Below are positions 20,370 through 33,319 of a DNA stretch of 64,000 nt, one piece after another. The notes under the pieces are model-generated. The model was not told the origin of the DNA. It did not search any database and was given only the letters and a program-made list of their open reading frames with translations. Location of the stretch: NCBI RefSeq assembly GCF_000687475.1, contig NC_057319.1, positions 1,798,001 through 1,862,000 on the forward strand, read 5' to 3'. This DNA is from Ustilaginoidea virens (lineage: Eukaryota > Ascomycota > Sordariomycetes > Hypocreales > Clavicipitaceae). The translations under genes were made by a program, and so were the position numbers. How positions within the stretch are numbered: the stretch's first letter is position 1; every line of letters begins with the position of its first letter.

Positions 20370-23300
20370 TTTAGCTTTAAATGCCTCTTATATTGCTATC
20401 TCTAAAAAGTTCTCTAGGGGTTCCTATATAGGTAAATTATATCTTTTCTATTTAATAAGTATATCGCGGTTCTATCCCCAACCTTAAGTATTTTTCGCAG
20501 CTAAAATCTTTTCTACTTTATATTCCTTATATAGTCAATTAGAATCTTAGGGTAGTATAAGTAGGGGACCAGGTTATATATTAGTTACCTCCTAACTTAG
20601 TAGTAGGTTAGAAGCCGCTTATTCGACTAAATTAATATAGAAAATTAGGTAAATACCTTATAGGATATTAAGTCGAATATTAAGCGGGGATAGTATAGCT
20701 ATAACTATATACTTTGCTAAGACCTAGTCGAGCTTCTTATAAGGCCAATTTATCTTAATATTGCGTAAGGTAAGCTATACCTAATCCCCGACTTAAAAAT
20801 ATTCTGCTAGATAGTACGAACGGTTAATTATATTTTACTGCCTCTACTATACAAAGGCGATAGCGGCTTAAGCTACCTTTTATCCCTTATAGAGGGTGGC
20901 TAAAAATAAGGCTGCTTACCCCTTTAAGGTCGTTAAATTTAGTATTATATCTAAAGGCGATATAACTATTAGAATATTAAATCCATTAAAGAGCCGGTTA
21001 GGACTAAAACTAGTTACTAATAATATCCGGTTATTTAACGCTAGTTAGTATGCTATAAGGTATTTTGGCTAGTTATATTGGTTAAAGGAGACTATAATAC
21101 GTAAGATAGCCTAGACCTTTTAGTTTATCCATTCTATACTGCTATTAGTCTAGGGGTAATATATAGTCGAAAGGAGTTATTCGGTCCCAACTAAATTATA
21201 AAATATAGTCTAAAATTATCTTATCTAGTTAGATCCTCAGTCGCTAATAATTTCTTTAGGGAACCTATAGAAATACTACTAGTACTATTAGAACTATTCT
21301 ATATAGTCTTTTGCTTTTATAGAGTATATTGCCTTAAGCTAAATATACTTCGATAGGCGATTAGTAATAACTATAAGGAATCGCGGGTTAGATATATTGC
21401 ATATAAGAAGATCTATTATAAAGTCGATGGAAATCTATAATTAAAATCGGTCTAGGATAGGTAATAGCTACAATAGGCCCTAGCGCAATTATCGGCTTTT
21501 ATATGCCCTACGGCATTAGCAATTCCGGATATATCTTACTACTACTAAAGATATATTATTAAAGTAGTAGTCTCGATATAATAATTAGAATATAGTATTC
21601 TTCCTTAGATAGCCTATAATAGGTAATTTATAGTATCGCTATATAACCGTAGTAGTTAGGGGTTTAAAAGAAGGGAGCTATATCTGCCCCCAATAGAGAA
21701 GCGTACTATAGGCATTTAGGGTATAATTTATAATTTATTCCCTTATCGAAGCCTCGGTTAGAAAGCGTCTCTTACCTTTTACTACTATTACTTAGTATAC
21801 CCTATACGTTTTATCCTCGGCTATAGCCTAATCCTAAAGTGCCTAGAGGTAGGAGTTAGCGAAAATACGCAAGCTATTAGGTAAGCTAAATCCTAAAGGT
21901 ATAGTTATAGGAATCGGTTCGGTAGTTAAGTCTAAGTAGAGTATTAAAATTAATAGTAGTTTTAAAATCTAGCTAATCTTTAGTGTTATACTACTAGCTT
22001 CTTATTCCTATTGAGATAGCGCATTAGGGCATTAAGCCTGCGACTTTAGCTTATACTAGAGATAGAAATTAAAGAGTACTAATATTTCGGCCTATTTGGC
22101 CTACTATTTTAATATCTTACGGGGTCAAGCAAAGTACTTTAGATTCTTATAGTCTATAAGAATAGTAAATAGGGAGGCTACTAATCGGAGTTTAGTTAAC
22201 TATACCTTAAAATAAGAAATAATAATAAGAAGCTCTTTATTATAAATTATATAATTCTATTTAGTATTTATTAGGCGTGCGGAATAGTATATAATAGGGT
22301 GGAGGACTCTATCCTCCCTAATTTAAGAGAGGTAGCTACTAAAAATAGTACTAAAGCTATCTACTTTAAGAATCGTCTTTTTATTAGGGTCCTATTAAGC
22401 GAGAACCAGGTATAAGATAAAGTAATACTTAAGTGCTTAGAATGCTTTTTCTTCTTTATCTAACTATTAGAAAGGAATCCCTTTTTTTATTAATTTAACT
22501 AGGGGTTCGGCAAATTAAGAGAAGTTAAGGATAAATTTACAGTAAAAATTTATAAAGCTAAGGAAGCTTTAGACCCCTTTTAGTTTTATAAAGGCTTTTT
22601 AGTTCTAAATAGCCTTAATCTTTTTAGGGTTTAGGCAGATCTCTTTTCCTACTATTATAATATAACCTAGATAATAGACCTCTATTATAGCAAAATCACA
22701 CTTCTTTAAGTCTAGGTTAAGACTAGCATCCTAAAGTTATCGAAGTATATCTTTAACGCATCTTATATAGTCCTTTTGCAATCCTAAGGTATAAATAAGA
22801 ACGTTATTAAGGTATATAGTCGCAAAATCCCTAAGTATATTTCCTAAGGCCCTATTAATATATCGTTAGAATATTACAGGAGCTTTAATAAGGCTAAAAG
22901 GTATAATAAGCTACTTAAAGAGGCCGAATCATATGCGAAATACAATAAGGTATTTATCGCCTTCTATAATATAGATTTTATAGAATACTATACGTATATC
23001 GACTTTAGTAAACTACTTTGCCTAAGATAAAGATTATAGGGTCTCTTTAATTAGCAAAAGGGGGTATTAGTCTTAAGCTATAACCTTATTTAGGGCTCGG
23101 TAATTTATATAAAAATACCACCCTCTATTCCCTTTTTTAGCTAGGAGGACTAAAGCTACCGCTAATAAGGAGCTTATTTAAATCTATCCCTTATCTATAA
23201 GGTCGGTTACCTATCTTTAAACCTTAAGAAGCTAGTCCTATAGCATATTATATAATAGGCCCTAAGGTAGGTCTAATATGCTTCTATTTAGGGCCTTCTT

Positions 23301-23990
23301 AAGCTGAATATAATAGTCTAATATACCCCGGTATAGAGGAAGGCTAAAGGCCTTTTCCTTATTAAATAGGTCGCTAAATTGCTATAACTCTAGAGGTAGT
23401 CCCTACGGCTTTTATAGAGATAGTATAGGGTCCTAATATAGCGGAAGCATAATACGGAGAATATATATTATCTCTTATAGGCTTATAGTAATAAAAGAGG
23501 TCGATTGGTCTTTAGAACGCTTCGCCTATTAGAATATACTATAGAAGACTGAACTAAGAATATTAACTATAGTGGGGCTAGACTATTATACTACTAATTC
23601 CTAGATAATAAGATTGCCTATCGCTTCGATTTATATCCAATATTATTTCGCTTATAATATAATATTATGGTATTTTATTTAAGGGAGACCTAAGATAATA
23701 TTATAGGTAAAGCCTAGGATCATATAAAGTATAACTATAGAAGGCCAGCTATCAATATTAATATCTATACGAACGATATATATAATAGAGGAAGTCGCTT
23801 TCTTATATTCCCCTAAATGGCTCTAAATCTCTACTGCTGTTCCGATTTTCCTGCATTATAGTAGGCAGATAGGTTAGAGACCTAACTATTACACCGTTTT
23901 TTCGCTTATAGCGCTATAGTAATTATAACCCGAGTCGATTAAGGTATTAATAAAAGTATAAGATTTATATAATATCGGTATTAAAAAGGG
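20370..23990 (-). pseudogene. Gypsy C2 pol: protease, RT, RNase H, integrase, chromodomain
   Basis: Reading leftward: protease near 23900; RT with DLKKCDFAIIEVYYLGYII (about 22730-22660) and the catalytic box YLNNVLIYT at 22803-22814, where Asp-Asp has become Asn-Asn; RNase H; an integrase C-terminus with NILIVISPLDIIL near 20960; and a terminal chromodomain at about 20510-20385 (ILIK*KRYNLPI*EPLENFLE). The chromodomain is the known targeting module of chromoviruses that bind modified histones. Stops are TAG/TAA throughout and the RT is catalytically dead. The domain order RT-RNase H-integrase identifies Ty3/Gypsy. Confidence 0.85.
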
Positions 23991-23999
23991 GTGCCTATC

Positions 24000-25010
24000 T
24001 ATACGTTTTATAATCTCTTTTATCTTTTTTATATAGGGTCCTTTTCGTAATCGATTAGGGTTCTAAGCGTATACTTTAAGCCCTTTTGCGAGATTAAGCT
24101 TAAAGGCTAGTCTTTTCCCTAAGAATTATCGCTACTATTATCCTTAGTGGCCTAGGAGTCTACTATAGCTATTTTAACTATTCCCAATCTGCAGGCCCTT
24201 TGCAAATAGCATTTCTATATATAGTAGGTAGAAGTATTATAATAAAGATAAAGGTCTTTCTCCTATCGCTCGTTAAAGACCTTTTATAAGACCTATTTAG
24301 CTATATATTGCTTACTCTTTAAAGTAAGTTGGTTAATACCTATTATCTATATATTACCTTCTGCGTCAATTATTATTTTATCGATTATAAGGAAGATTAA
24401 AGTAGCGCCTAATAGTTAGGCTAGTCTTAAGGTTAATAGCAATTTAATAATAGCAGTCGACTACTATATAGTAGTTATTACGGGAGATCCTAAGTCCGAT
24501 AATCTTATCGGCTATCCTAGTATTTAATATAGAATAAAGGTATTTAAGTTTTACTTCCTTAGGCCAGCTAATTCCTCCTATAAGCACTAGTTTTTCTTTA
24601 AATTAGATAAAGAAAGCAGCAAAAAGTTCTTTAGGGCTTTAGCATAAAGAGTGCTTAAATTTAGTAATCGCGTGGTCTTATTAATGCAGATCCTTAAAGA
24701 GATATTAGAGGTATTTAAAGAACTTCGCTATATTATAATTATAGGCCTCGCTATTCTTAAAAAAGGCTGCGATTTATAATTAGACCGTAGAAGATAGGTT
24801 TTAGAAGATAAATATCTACTATATCTTTTCGTCCCTAATAAAGTCCTTATCGACTTCAAGCTTATATTACATAAAGGTTCGCTAGGCAGTAAATATTATC
24901 TTTTTACCATTAAAGGGGTCCCCTATTAGGATCGGCTTACGCTTAGGTTGGGTATAAGCCATATCGAGAATAGTAGGGGGGATAGGTCTGCTCTATTGTA
25001 TTATTGGGAC
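24000..25010 (-). pseudogene. Gypsy C2 gag remnant
   Basis: Capsid-type frame on the minus strand, starting near the PRSDP.GDPFNGKK-like stretch (about 24930) and running through KVDKDFIRDEK, FFKNSEAYNYNI, LQYLFKDL and similar segments to a zinc knuckle near 24250-24190 (GLYLYYNTSTYYIQKC, that is C-x2-C-x4-H-x4-C after undoing RIP). It precedes the protease, as expected. C3 has the same layout at 37542-38620. Broken by TAG/TAA; the start codon is uncertain. Confidence 0.75.
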
Positions 25011-25265
25011 CGGTTGGTATTCCGGTTAGGGTTTACTCGCCTGCTCTATAAAATAAGCCTATAAAGAGTTTATCTACAATTGAATTTATTGTATACCTTC
25101 GGAAAGTTGCTGCATTTAGGTGTATATATTATATCGGGGGCGCTACTGCCCTGTGCCGTCTGCCCCCATCTTATTAGGCGCGCTTATTTTAATATTGTAT
25201 AATACTTGCATCATTAGTTCTATAATATAGAGTTATAATAGTAAGGCTAAGAGAGTCTATTTAAA

Positions 25266-25509
25266 TATAATAGACTGGCCCTAGGGCGACTGCGAATAGG
25301 TATTAATAATATATATTAAATAGACTAAAGAGGAAGGGAAAGGATCTAAATAGGAACCTTCTATCTAGTCTATTTATATCCCGATTATAATACGTATTGA
25401 AGTCCTAATATAGTCCCGTGACCCCGTCTATTGCCCTTCTTAGGCTAGACGCGGGCGCAGCCCGAGTCCTAGCCATATTGTGGCGCGGGCGTAGCCCGAG
25501 CCCGTGATA
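25266..25509 (-). repeat. Gypsy C2 5' LTR
   Basis: 244 bp on the minus strand, from TATCACGGGCTCGGGC (ancestral TGTCAC) to the end next to 25266. Adjacent internal sequence TTTAAATAGACTCTC matches that of C3. No primer-binding site to a known tRNA 3' end was recognised there. Confidence 0.92.
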
Positions 25510-25514
25510 GGCGA

Positions 25515-28500
25515 TATAACTATTAGAATATTAAATCTATTAAAAAGCCGATTAAGACTAAAACCAATTACTAATAATATCCGGTTATTTAACGCTAGTT
25601 AATATGCCGCAAGGTATTTTAGCTAATTATATTAGTTAAAGGAGACTATAATATATAAAATAACTTAGACCTCTTAGTTTATCTATTCTATACTGCTATC
25701 GGTCTAAAGGTAATATATAGTTAAAAGGAGTTATTTAATCCTAACTAAATTATAAAATATAGTCTAAAATTATCCTACCTAATTAGACCCTTAATTACTA
25801 ATAATTTCTTTAAAGAACCTATAAAAACGCCACTAGCACTATTAGAACTATTCTATATAATCTTCCGCTTTTATAGAATATATTACTTTAAGCTAAATAT
25901 ACTTTAATAGGCGATTAGTAATAACTATAAGAAATCGTAGGTTAGATATATTATATATAGGAAGATCTATTATAAAGTCGATGGAAATCTATAATCAAAA
26001 TCGGTCTAAAATAGGTAATAACTATAATAGGCCCTAGTATAATTATCGGCTCTTATATACCCTATAGTATTAGCAATTCTAGATATATTTTGCTACTGCT
26101 AAAGATATATTATCGAAGTAGTAGTCTTAATATAACAACTAGAATATAGTATTCTTCCCTAGATAGCCCGCAGTAGGTAATTTATAGTATCGCTATATAA
26201 CTATAGTAGTTAGGGGTTTAAAAGATAGAAGCTATATCTGCCCCCAATAGAGAAGCATACTATAGGTATTTAGGGTGTAATCTATAATCTATTCCTTTAT
26301 TAAAGCCTCGGTTGGAAAGTATCTCTCGCCTTTTACTACTACTTCCTAGCATACCCTATATATTTCATCCTCAGCTATAGCCTAATCCTAAAGTGCCTAA
26401 AGGTAAGAATCGGCGAAAATGCATAAGCTATTAAGTAAGCTAAATCCTAAAGGTATAGCTATAGGAACTAATTCGGTAGTTAAATCTAGGTAGAATATTA
26501 AGATCGATAGCAGTTTTAAGATCTAGCTAATCTTTAGTATTATACCGCTAGCTTCCTATTCCTATTGAGATACAGCATTTAGGCATTAAGCCTATAACCC
26601 CGGCCTATACTAAAGATAGAAATTAAAGAGTGTTAGTATTTCGGCCTATCTAGCCTACTATTCTAATATCTTATAGGGTTAAATAAAATATTCTAGATTC
26701 TTATAATCTATAAAGATAATAAATAGGGAGGCTACTAATTAGAGTTTAGCTAATTACGCTTTAAGATAAAAGATAATAGTAAGGAGCTCCTTATCGTAAA
26801 TTATATAATTCTATTCGGCATCTATTAGGCATATAGAATAGTATATAATAGGGTAGAGGACTTTATCCCCCCTAATTTAAGAGAGGTAGCTATTAAAAGC
26901 GGTACTAAAGCTATCCGCTTTAAGAATCGTCTTTTTATTAGGGTCCTATTAAGCGAAAACTAGGTATAAAATAAAGTAATTCTTAAACGTTTAGAATACT
27001 TCCTCTTTTTTATCTAACTATTAAAAGGGAACCCCTTTCTTTATTAATTTAATTAAAGGTTTAGCGAGTTGGAAGAAATTAAAAATAAAATCGCGGTAAA
27101 AATTTATAAAGCTAAGGAAGCTTTAGACCCCCTTTAGTTTCGTAAAGGCTTCTTAGTTCTAAATAGCCCTAATCTTTTCGGGGTCTAGGCAGATCTCTTT
27201 TCCTATTATTATAATATAATCTAGATACTAGACCTCTATTATAGTAAAATTATACTTTTCTAAGTCCAGATTAAGACTAGCATCTTAAAGTCATTAAAGT
27301 ATATTTTTAATGCATCCCATATAGTCCTCCCTCAATCCTAAAGTATAAATAAAAATATTTTTAAAGTATATAATCGCAAAATCGCTAAGTATATTCCCTA
27401 AAGCCCTATTAATATATTATTAGAATATTATAGGGGCTTTAGTAAGGCTAAAAAGTATTATAAGCCACTTAAAGAGGCCAAATCGCATGCAGAATATAGT
27501 AAAGTATTTATCGCCTTCTATAATATAGATTTTATTGAATGCTATATATATATCGACCTTAGTAAACTACTTCGCCTAGGATAAAGATTATAGGGTCTCT
27601 TTAATTAATAAGAGGGGGTATTAGTCTTAAGCTATAACTTTATTTAGGGCTTAATAATCTATATAAAAATACTACCTTTTATTCCCTTTTCTAGCTAAGA
27701 GGACTAAAGCTACTACTAATAAAAAGCTTACCTAAATCTATCCTTTATCTATAAGGTCGGTTACCTATCTCTAAACCTTAAGTAGTTAGTCCTATGGTAT
27801 ATTATATAATAGGCCCTAAGGTAGGTCTAATACGCTCCTATCTAAGGCCTTCTTAAGCTAAATATAATAGTCTAATATACCCCGGTATAAAAAAAGGCTA
27901 GAAGCCTTTTCCTTATTAAATAGGTTATTAAATTCTTATAACTCTAAAGGTAGTACCTATAGCTTCTACGGAGATAATATAGAGTCTTAATATAGTAGAA
28001 GTATAATATAGAGGATATACATTATCTCTTATAGGCTTATAGCAATAAAAAAGGTCGATTGGTCTTTAGAATGCCTTACCCGCTAAAGTATACTATAGAA
28101 GACTAAACTAAGAATATTAACTATAGTAAGGCCAGACTACTATACTACTAATTCCTAAATAATAAGATTGCCTACTGCTTTAATCTATATCTAACGTCGT
28201 TTCGCTTATAATATCACATTATAGTATTCCATCTAATGGAGACCTAAGATAATATTATAGGTAAGGCCTAGGATTATATAAAGTATAACTATAGAAGGCT
28301 AGCTATTAATATCAATATCTATATAAATAATATATATAATAAAGGAAGTCGCTTTTTTATATTCCCTTAAACGGCTTCGAATCTCTATTATTATTCTAAT
28401 TTCCCTATATTATAATAGGCAAATAGGTTAGAGGCCTAACTATTATACCGTTTTTTCGCTTATAGCGCTATAGTAATTATAACCCGAGTCGATTAAAGTA

Positions 28501-28560
28501 TTAATAAAAGTATAAAATTTATATAATATTGGTACTAAAAAAGGGTGCCTATCTATACGT
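25515..28560 (-). pseudogene. Gypsy C1 pol, main block
   Basis: Collinear with C2 pol, shifted by about 4560 bases. The block runs from protease (about 28450) through RT, RNase H and integrase up to the C2 insertion point; the integrase tail and chromodomain continue at 12510-11947 and 4391-4300. The RT box is YFKNIFIYT near 27360-27340, where C2 has YLNNVLIYT, so it has lost even more of the site. More TAG/TAA codons and more TA dinucleotides than C2 indicate an older copy or more RIP cycles. Confidence 0.8.
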
Positions 28561-28569
28561 TTTATAATC

Positions 28570-29620
28570 TCTTTTATCTCCCTCGTATAAGGTCCTTTTC
28601 GTAATTAATTAGGGTTTTTAGTATATACTTTAAGCCCTCTCGCGAGACTAGACTTAAAGGCTATTCTTTTCTTTAAGTATTATCGCTACTATTATCCTTA
28701 GCGGCCTAAGAGTCTACTATAGCTATTTTAACTATTCTTAATCTATAGGCCTTTTATAAATAGCATTTCTATATATAATAGGTAAAAGCATTATAATAAA
28801 GGTATAGATCCTTCTCCTATTACTTATTAAAGACCTCTTATAAGACCTATTCAGCTATATATTACTTACTCTTTAAAGTAAGTTAGTTAATACCTATTAT
28901 CTATATATCACCTTTTATATTTTAGTTGTTATTTTATCGGTCGCAAAGAGGACTAAGGTAGCGCTTAATTATTATACTAATCTTAAGGTTAATAGCGATC
29001 TAACAATAGCGGTCAACTACTAGATAGTAGTTATTATAGGAGACCTTAAGTCTAATAATCTTATCGGCTATCCTAGTATTTAATGCGGAATAAAGGTATT
29101 CGAGTTTCACTTCTTTAGGCTAGCTAATTCCTCTTATAAGCACTAGCTTTTCCTTAAACTAGATAAAGAAGGCGGCGAAAGGTTCTTTAGGGCCTTAGCG
29201 TAAAAAGTGCTTAAGTTTAGTAATTATATAATCCTATTAATATAAATCCTTAAAGAGATATTAAAGGTATTTAAAGAACTTTATTATATTATAATCGCAG
29301 GCCTCGCCATTCTCGAAAAAGGCTGCGACTTATAATTAGACTATAGAAAATAGGTTTTAGAAGATAAATATCTACTATATCTTTTCGTCCCTAATAAAGT
29401 CCTTATCGACCTCAAGTTTATATTACATAAAGGTTCGCTAGGCTATAAATATTATTTTTTTGCCGTTAAAAGGGTCCCCTATCGGGATCGGCTTATGCTT
29501 AGGTTAAGTATAAGCCGTATCGAAAGTAATAGGGGGGATAGGTTTACCTTATTATATTACCGGGACCGGTTAGTATTCTAGTTAGGGTTTGCTCGCCTGC
29601 TCTACGAGATAGGCCTATAA
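28570..29620 (-). pseudogene. Gypsy C1 gag remnant, 5' truncated
   Basis: Collinear with the C2 gag. The N-terminal codons stop at 29642 where the Copia-B2 LTR begins. No start codon, leader or 5' LTR remains on either side of B2. Confidence 0.7.
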
Positions 29621-29642
29621 AGAGTTCATCTGCGATTAAATC

Positions 29643-30343
29643 TATTGCAATTCTCAAGGTCACTATATAAAAGCAGAGCCTTACTAGCTAGCTAGATGGC
29701 ACAAGACTGTCTGCGACCTGTGAACTAATCTTAGTATAAATACTAGATTTTTCACCAAGTCCTAAGACTATACAAGTGCTATAAAACAGGGCAAGTATAA
29801 AGGCAAGGCAAATATAAGATAACTAGAAACGCAGGGAAGGTGGAAGTTAAGAGGCATGTAGTGCATTAACAGGTTCGATTGTGCTGCCCTTCTACTATCT
29901 AGAAAGAAGGGGGAAAGCTATCCTATATATACACAAAGGAGGGGTGGGCCCAGGCATCCAGGGTAGCCAGTAAGATAGCTCCCCGTAATGCTCACTATGC
30001 CACGTATATGATACGTCAGCAGCCCCACTATATCCGGCCTTTCCAACCACCCTAACCACCGCACTAGTAATTAGCCACCACGCTAGTGACTAACCACTAC
30101 GCTAGTAGGCCGCCACCACACTAGTAGGCCCACCACGCTAATTTAGCAATGCCACACCTTTTTAACAAGGCCTACCTTACTTGATATACAGTAAATAATC
30201 CACTGAAAATCCTAAGGTAAAAGGCAAAGGCCTAAGGTTGGTAAGACTACCGTAAGTCTAAGAGGCGGTATAAGGGCCAGAAGGTCAGTAAGCCAGTAGG
30301 GTATTAGGCCAGCAGCCTAGTAGGCTACTATAGGATTTTAACA
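29643..30343 (-). repeat. Copia-B2 3' LTR
   Basis: 701 bp, the shortest B LTR here, with five minisatellite units at about 30040-30143. Starts TATTGC (reverse of GCAATA) and ends GATTTTAACA. Confidence 0.92.
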
Positions 30344-30356
30344 CCCCCTCTGATTA
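30344..30356 (-). promoter_or_regulatory. Polypurine tract of Copia-B2
   Basis: Plus-strand CCCCCTCTGATTA, the complement of TAATCAGAGGGGG, directly inside the 3' LTR. Confidence 0.85.
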
Positions 30357-30467
30357 GCTACTGTAGTATCAAGCTAATTGTCGTATAAAGGATAGGAAAA
30401 GAAAATGCAATAAAAGTGCTAAGGAAAAAACATAAGAAAAACCTTAGTAAAAGTAAGTTAGTATAAG

Positions 30468-33152
30468 TTAACAGGCCCTAAGACCTAGTAACTCGCGGAA
30501 CCTAGTAAATTTAGGACCCGGTAGTGGCTTGGTAAGACTATCAGCAGACATACTATTAGTAGGTAAGTAGGTAATTTTAACCAAGCCCAGCTGGGCTTGC
30601 TCCCTAATATACCGGAATTTTAATAGCGTATGCTTAGTGCGAGCGTGCTGATTAGGGTCATTAGAATTCGAAATGGAGCCCTGATTATCGCAGTATAATG
30701 GTATAGGGCGTAGAATATCGATTTCTAGCTCCTTACAAAGGTTAGAAAGCCACTATACCTCACGGATAGTCTCAAGTAATGCATTAGATTCAGCTTCTAA
30801 AGTAGAAAGTACTACTAAAGAGGCTCGCTTAGAACGCCAGCTAATAGGACCACTATTAATAGTAGTAAGGAAGCCTCCAGTTGATTTAGAAGTTTCTTTA
30901 TAGCCAGCAAAGTCGCTATCAGAATAAGCGGTAATAATAGGCTGTTGATTGCTTTTAGTAATACTAAAGCAAATAGCTAGGTTCTCAGTGCCTTTAAAGT
31001 AGCTAAAGCTGCCCTTTGCAGTATTTAGATGCATATTAGTTGCTTTCGACATAAACCGAGATAGGTATTGAGTAGGAAATGCTAGGTCGGGCCTAGTCAT
31101 CATCATAAGCCACATTATAGTGCCAGTAAGGCTCTGATAAAGGCTCTGATCAGTAGGGCTAAGGTCTTTTCCACTAGATTTATTTAGAATCCCTGGTTGA
31201 AGTGGAATTAGCTGAGGTTTAGTATCCTGTATAATCCGAAAAACAGGCCTATTGCGTATAATTTTCCTATTAATAGGAACGCTAGACTTAGGAATAAATT
31301 GGAAGACTTTAGTATCCAATAATTGCTTAAATTCCTTAAATAAGGCCTTTATCCAGAGGTCTTTTTCAGGGCTTTGTAGCATATCCTTCCAGCTATTTAG
31401 CGTGCCGTGAGCATTTTTAGCTAGCTTACGCTTCGCTTTATAGCAGGAATCCCATATCAGGTGGTATAAATCATAATTAGGGAATAAGTCGGTAGGATTA
31501 AGGCTAGTAAGGATATCTATAAGGTCATCTTTTGCAGTAGCCGGGAACTGTAGTATAATACCTTCTGACTTAAGAAGGTAATCCACGGTGGCATTAGTGT
31601 TAGTAATATCATCCGGGGTAGCATTAGTATTAGTAACGCTGGTAAAATTAGTAGGGTCCGGCATGCTTTTCAGGTCATCCGGTATAACATTAGTATTGGT
31701 AATGTTAGTAAGGTTAGTAGGGTCCGGCATGCTTTCAAGGTCATCCAGTAAAATAGCAGGTTCTTTACTGCTAGATACCCCCTCTGAACCTGTATTTTGC
31801 CCTCTGTGAAAGTCTCCTTCTAGGCTATTAGAAATAGGGCCTATACCTTTATTTTAGTGGATAAAGGTAATAAAGGTTGATTTAGTAATATCCTTCTTCT
31901 TTAAAGAATAAACCAGGTAGGTATTAGTACAGCTCTTTTTAAGTAGCTGAATACCTATATGCCCTAGCCGTATATGCCAAATGCTGGCTAATTGTAATAG
32001 CTTCTGATATTCTGTATCAGCTGCTATAAGGGCAGGAGTAGGGCTAGTAGCCACTACAAGGTTTTCGCTAATCGTAATAGCGGGCTCTTTACTAGTCGTA
32101 ATAGCAGGAGAGTTAGTAGTAGGGCTAGTAGCCTCTACAGGTTCCTTACTAGTCGCAGTAGTAGGAACGGGGGTAATACTAGTATCCTCAGGATCACTAT
32201 AATCAGCAGGGTTAGTAGGGCTGGGGACCTCTACTACTATACTATTAGTATAGTGGCTGCAAGGTTGATGCAGTAATGGTGTGTCTATTCCTTTCTGTGG
32301 AAGGAAAAAGCCGTATTTTTCAAAGTTAAAAATGCCAATGCATTTACGGCTTGCTGACCAAAGCTGATTTTTAATTAATACCCCTTTAGCGGCATAGTGC
32401 TTTACACCGCTAATAATATTAATATCCAAGGTAGGAATATATAGGGCATTCTTAAGCTCTATAATACCCCATTTGGTAGGATTAACGCCCTGTAGCATAG
32501 TAAATCGTGCTGTGCCCCAACCAGTAGGGGAAATAGGGCCACCACCAGTAGTAATAACAGGCTTATTATCCTTCTCAAAATGGTGAAAAGTGGTGAAATG
32601 CTTCTTATCATTAACATTATAATAAGTGGAGCCTATATTATAAAGGAGGGCATCCTTAGGGGTCCTACCGCCTGATTTAGCACTATAGCTTATATCAGTG
32701 GATATAGTGGTAGAAGAAGTGGAATAGGATATATTAGTATCCTGGGTATTATAATTGCCTATAATAAAGGACTCGATATTTTGCTGTTTGCTGCTAGAGT
32801 CCTGTTTCTTCTTCTGTTGCTGCTTCTTTTTCCTATTATTAGTAGAATTATTCTTGCTATTATTAGTAGAAGCGGCGTTAGTATTAGTAGGGCTAGTAGC
32901 CTCTATAGGGTCCTTGCTGTTTATATTAGTAGGACTGGAGATAGTAGGGCTAGTAGCCTCTACTAGTTCCTTGCTAATTATAATAGTAGGAACGTTACTA
33001 TTTCGCCTACTAACTAAGCCTTATATAAGGATAGTTAGGGTGTTCATCTGGGACTTTATATAGTCCATATCTAGCTATAGTTGTACAGTAAGATCAGCTT
33101 TAGAGTCGGAATCCAAAGTGGCCTTATAAGTGGAAGGCCTAAACTGTGCCAT
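30468..33152 (-). pseudogene. Copia-B2 deleted gag-pol polyprotein, nearly open
   Basis: 895 codons in one frame from ATG (33150-33152) to TAA (30468-30470), with only three internal stops (about 33028, 31855 and 30750), each explained by Gln codon to TAR. Segments: gag N-terminus MAQFRPSTYKATLD; a Lys/Gln-rich NNRKKKQQQKKKQDSSS stretch; a protease with LLYNIGST where A2 has LLYDTGST, so the catalytic Asp is Asn; GAG-pre-integrase (WHIRLGHIGIQLLKK); then a jump straight to the integrase C-terminus (TYLVYSLKKKDITKSTF). RT starts (SWKDMLQSPEKDLWIKAL) but jumps from NRPVFRI to IQDTKPQLIPL, losing the YVDD core. RNase H is complete (SDSDFAGYKETSKSTGG). No gag domain or integrase core remains, so it could only move with help. 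Confidence 0.9.
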
Positions 33153-33319
33153 TATAGTGGTTAAAAGTCGTTAAAAATGGTGCCAATAGCTGTAAGAATA
33201 GATGAATAACCAGCTAAATAGCTGGCAAAATAGTCGAGTAACTAGCTGGACAGCTAGTAAATATAGTGGCTAGTAGCCTATTATAAAAAGATAACCGCAG
33301 AGTATAGCGACAGGTCTCA

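Larger units (their letters stand above)
12511..25509 (-). mobile_element. Gypsy C2: Ty3/Gypsy chromovirus nested in C1
   Basis: Full-length element on the minus strand with 244-bp LTRs and target duplication GGCGA at 12506-12510 and 25510-25514. Its own body (about 20957-20962) shows the uninterrupted counterpart of the target site it hit in C1, in the C-terminal part of integrase. Copia-B1 split its 3' LTR. Reading from the right: 5' LTR, gag, protease, RT, RNase H, integrase, chromodomain, an antisense ORF region, polypurine tract, 3' LTR. It belongs to the same subfamily as C1, while C3 is a diverged sister. Confidence 0.93.
2320..29642 (-). mobile_element. Gypsy C1: old Ty3/Gypsy chromovirus, split and truncated
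   Basis: Oldest large element here. Its body survives as 2320-4396, 11947-12510 and 25515-29642; joined, these run parallel to the internal region of gypsy C2 (18318-25060). It was broken first or second by Copia-A1 (TSD ACTAT) and by gypsy C2 (TSD GGCGA). The left end, with the 3' LTR, is missing at the LINE junction. The right end stops inside the 5' part of gag, where the Copia-B2 LTR begins, and gypsy sequence does not resume beyond B2, so the 5' LTR is lost. The reading direction is set by gag and pol motifs on the minus strand. Confidence 0.85.

Noticed and set aside
32755..33063. 102-codon plus-strand ORF rich in Leu/Phe/Cys
   Set aside because: Antisense shadow of the Lys/Gln/Asn-rich gag tail of Copia-B2.
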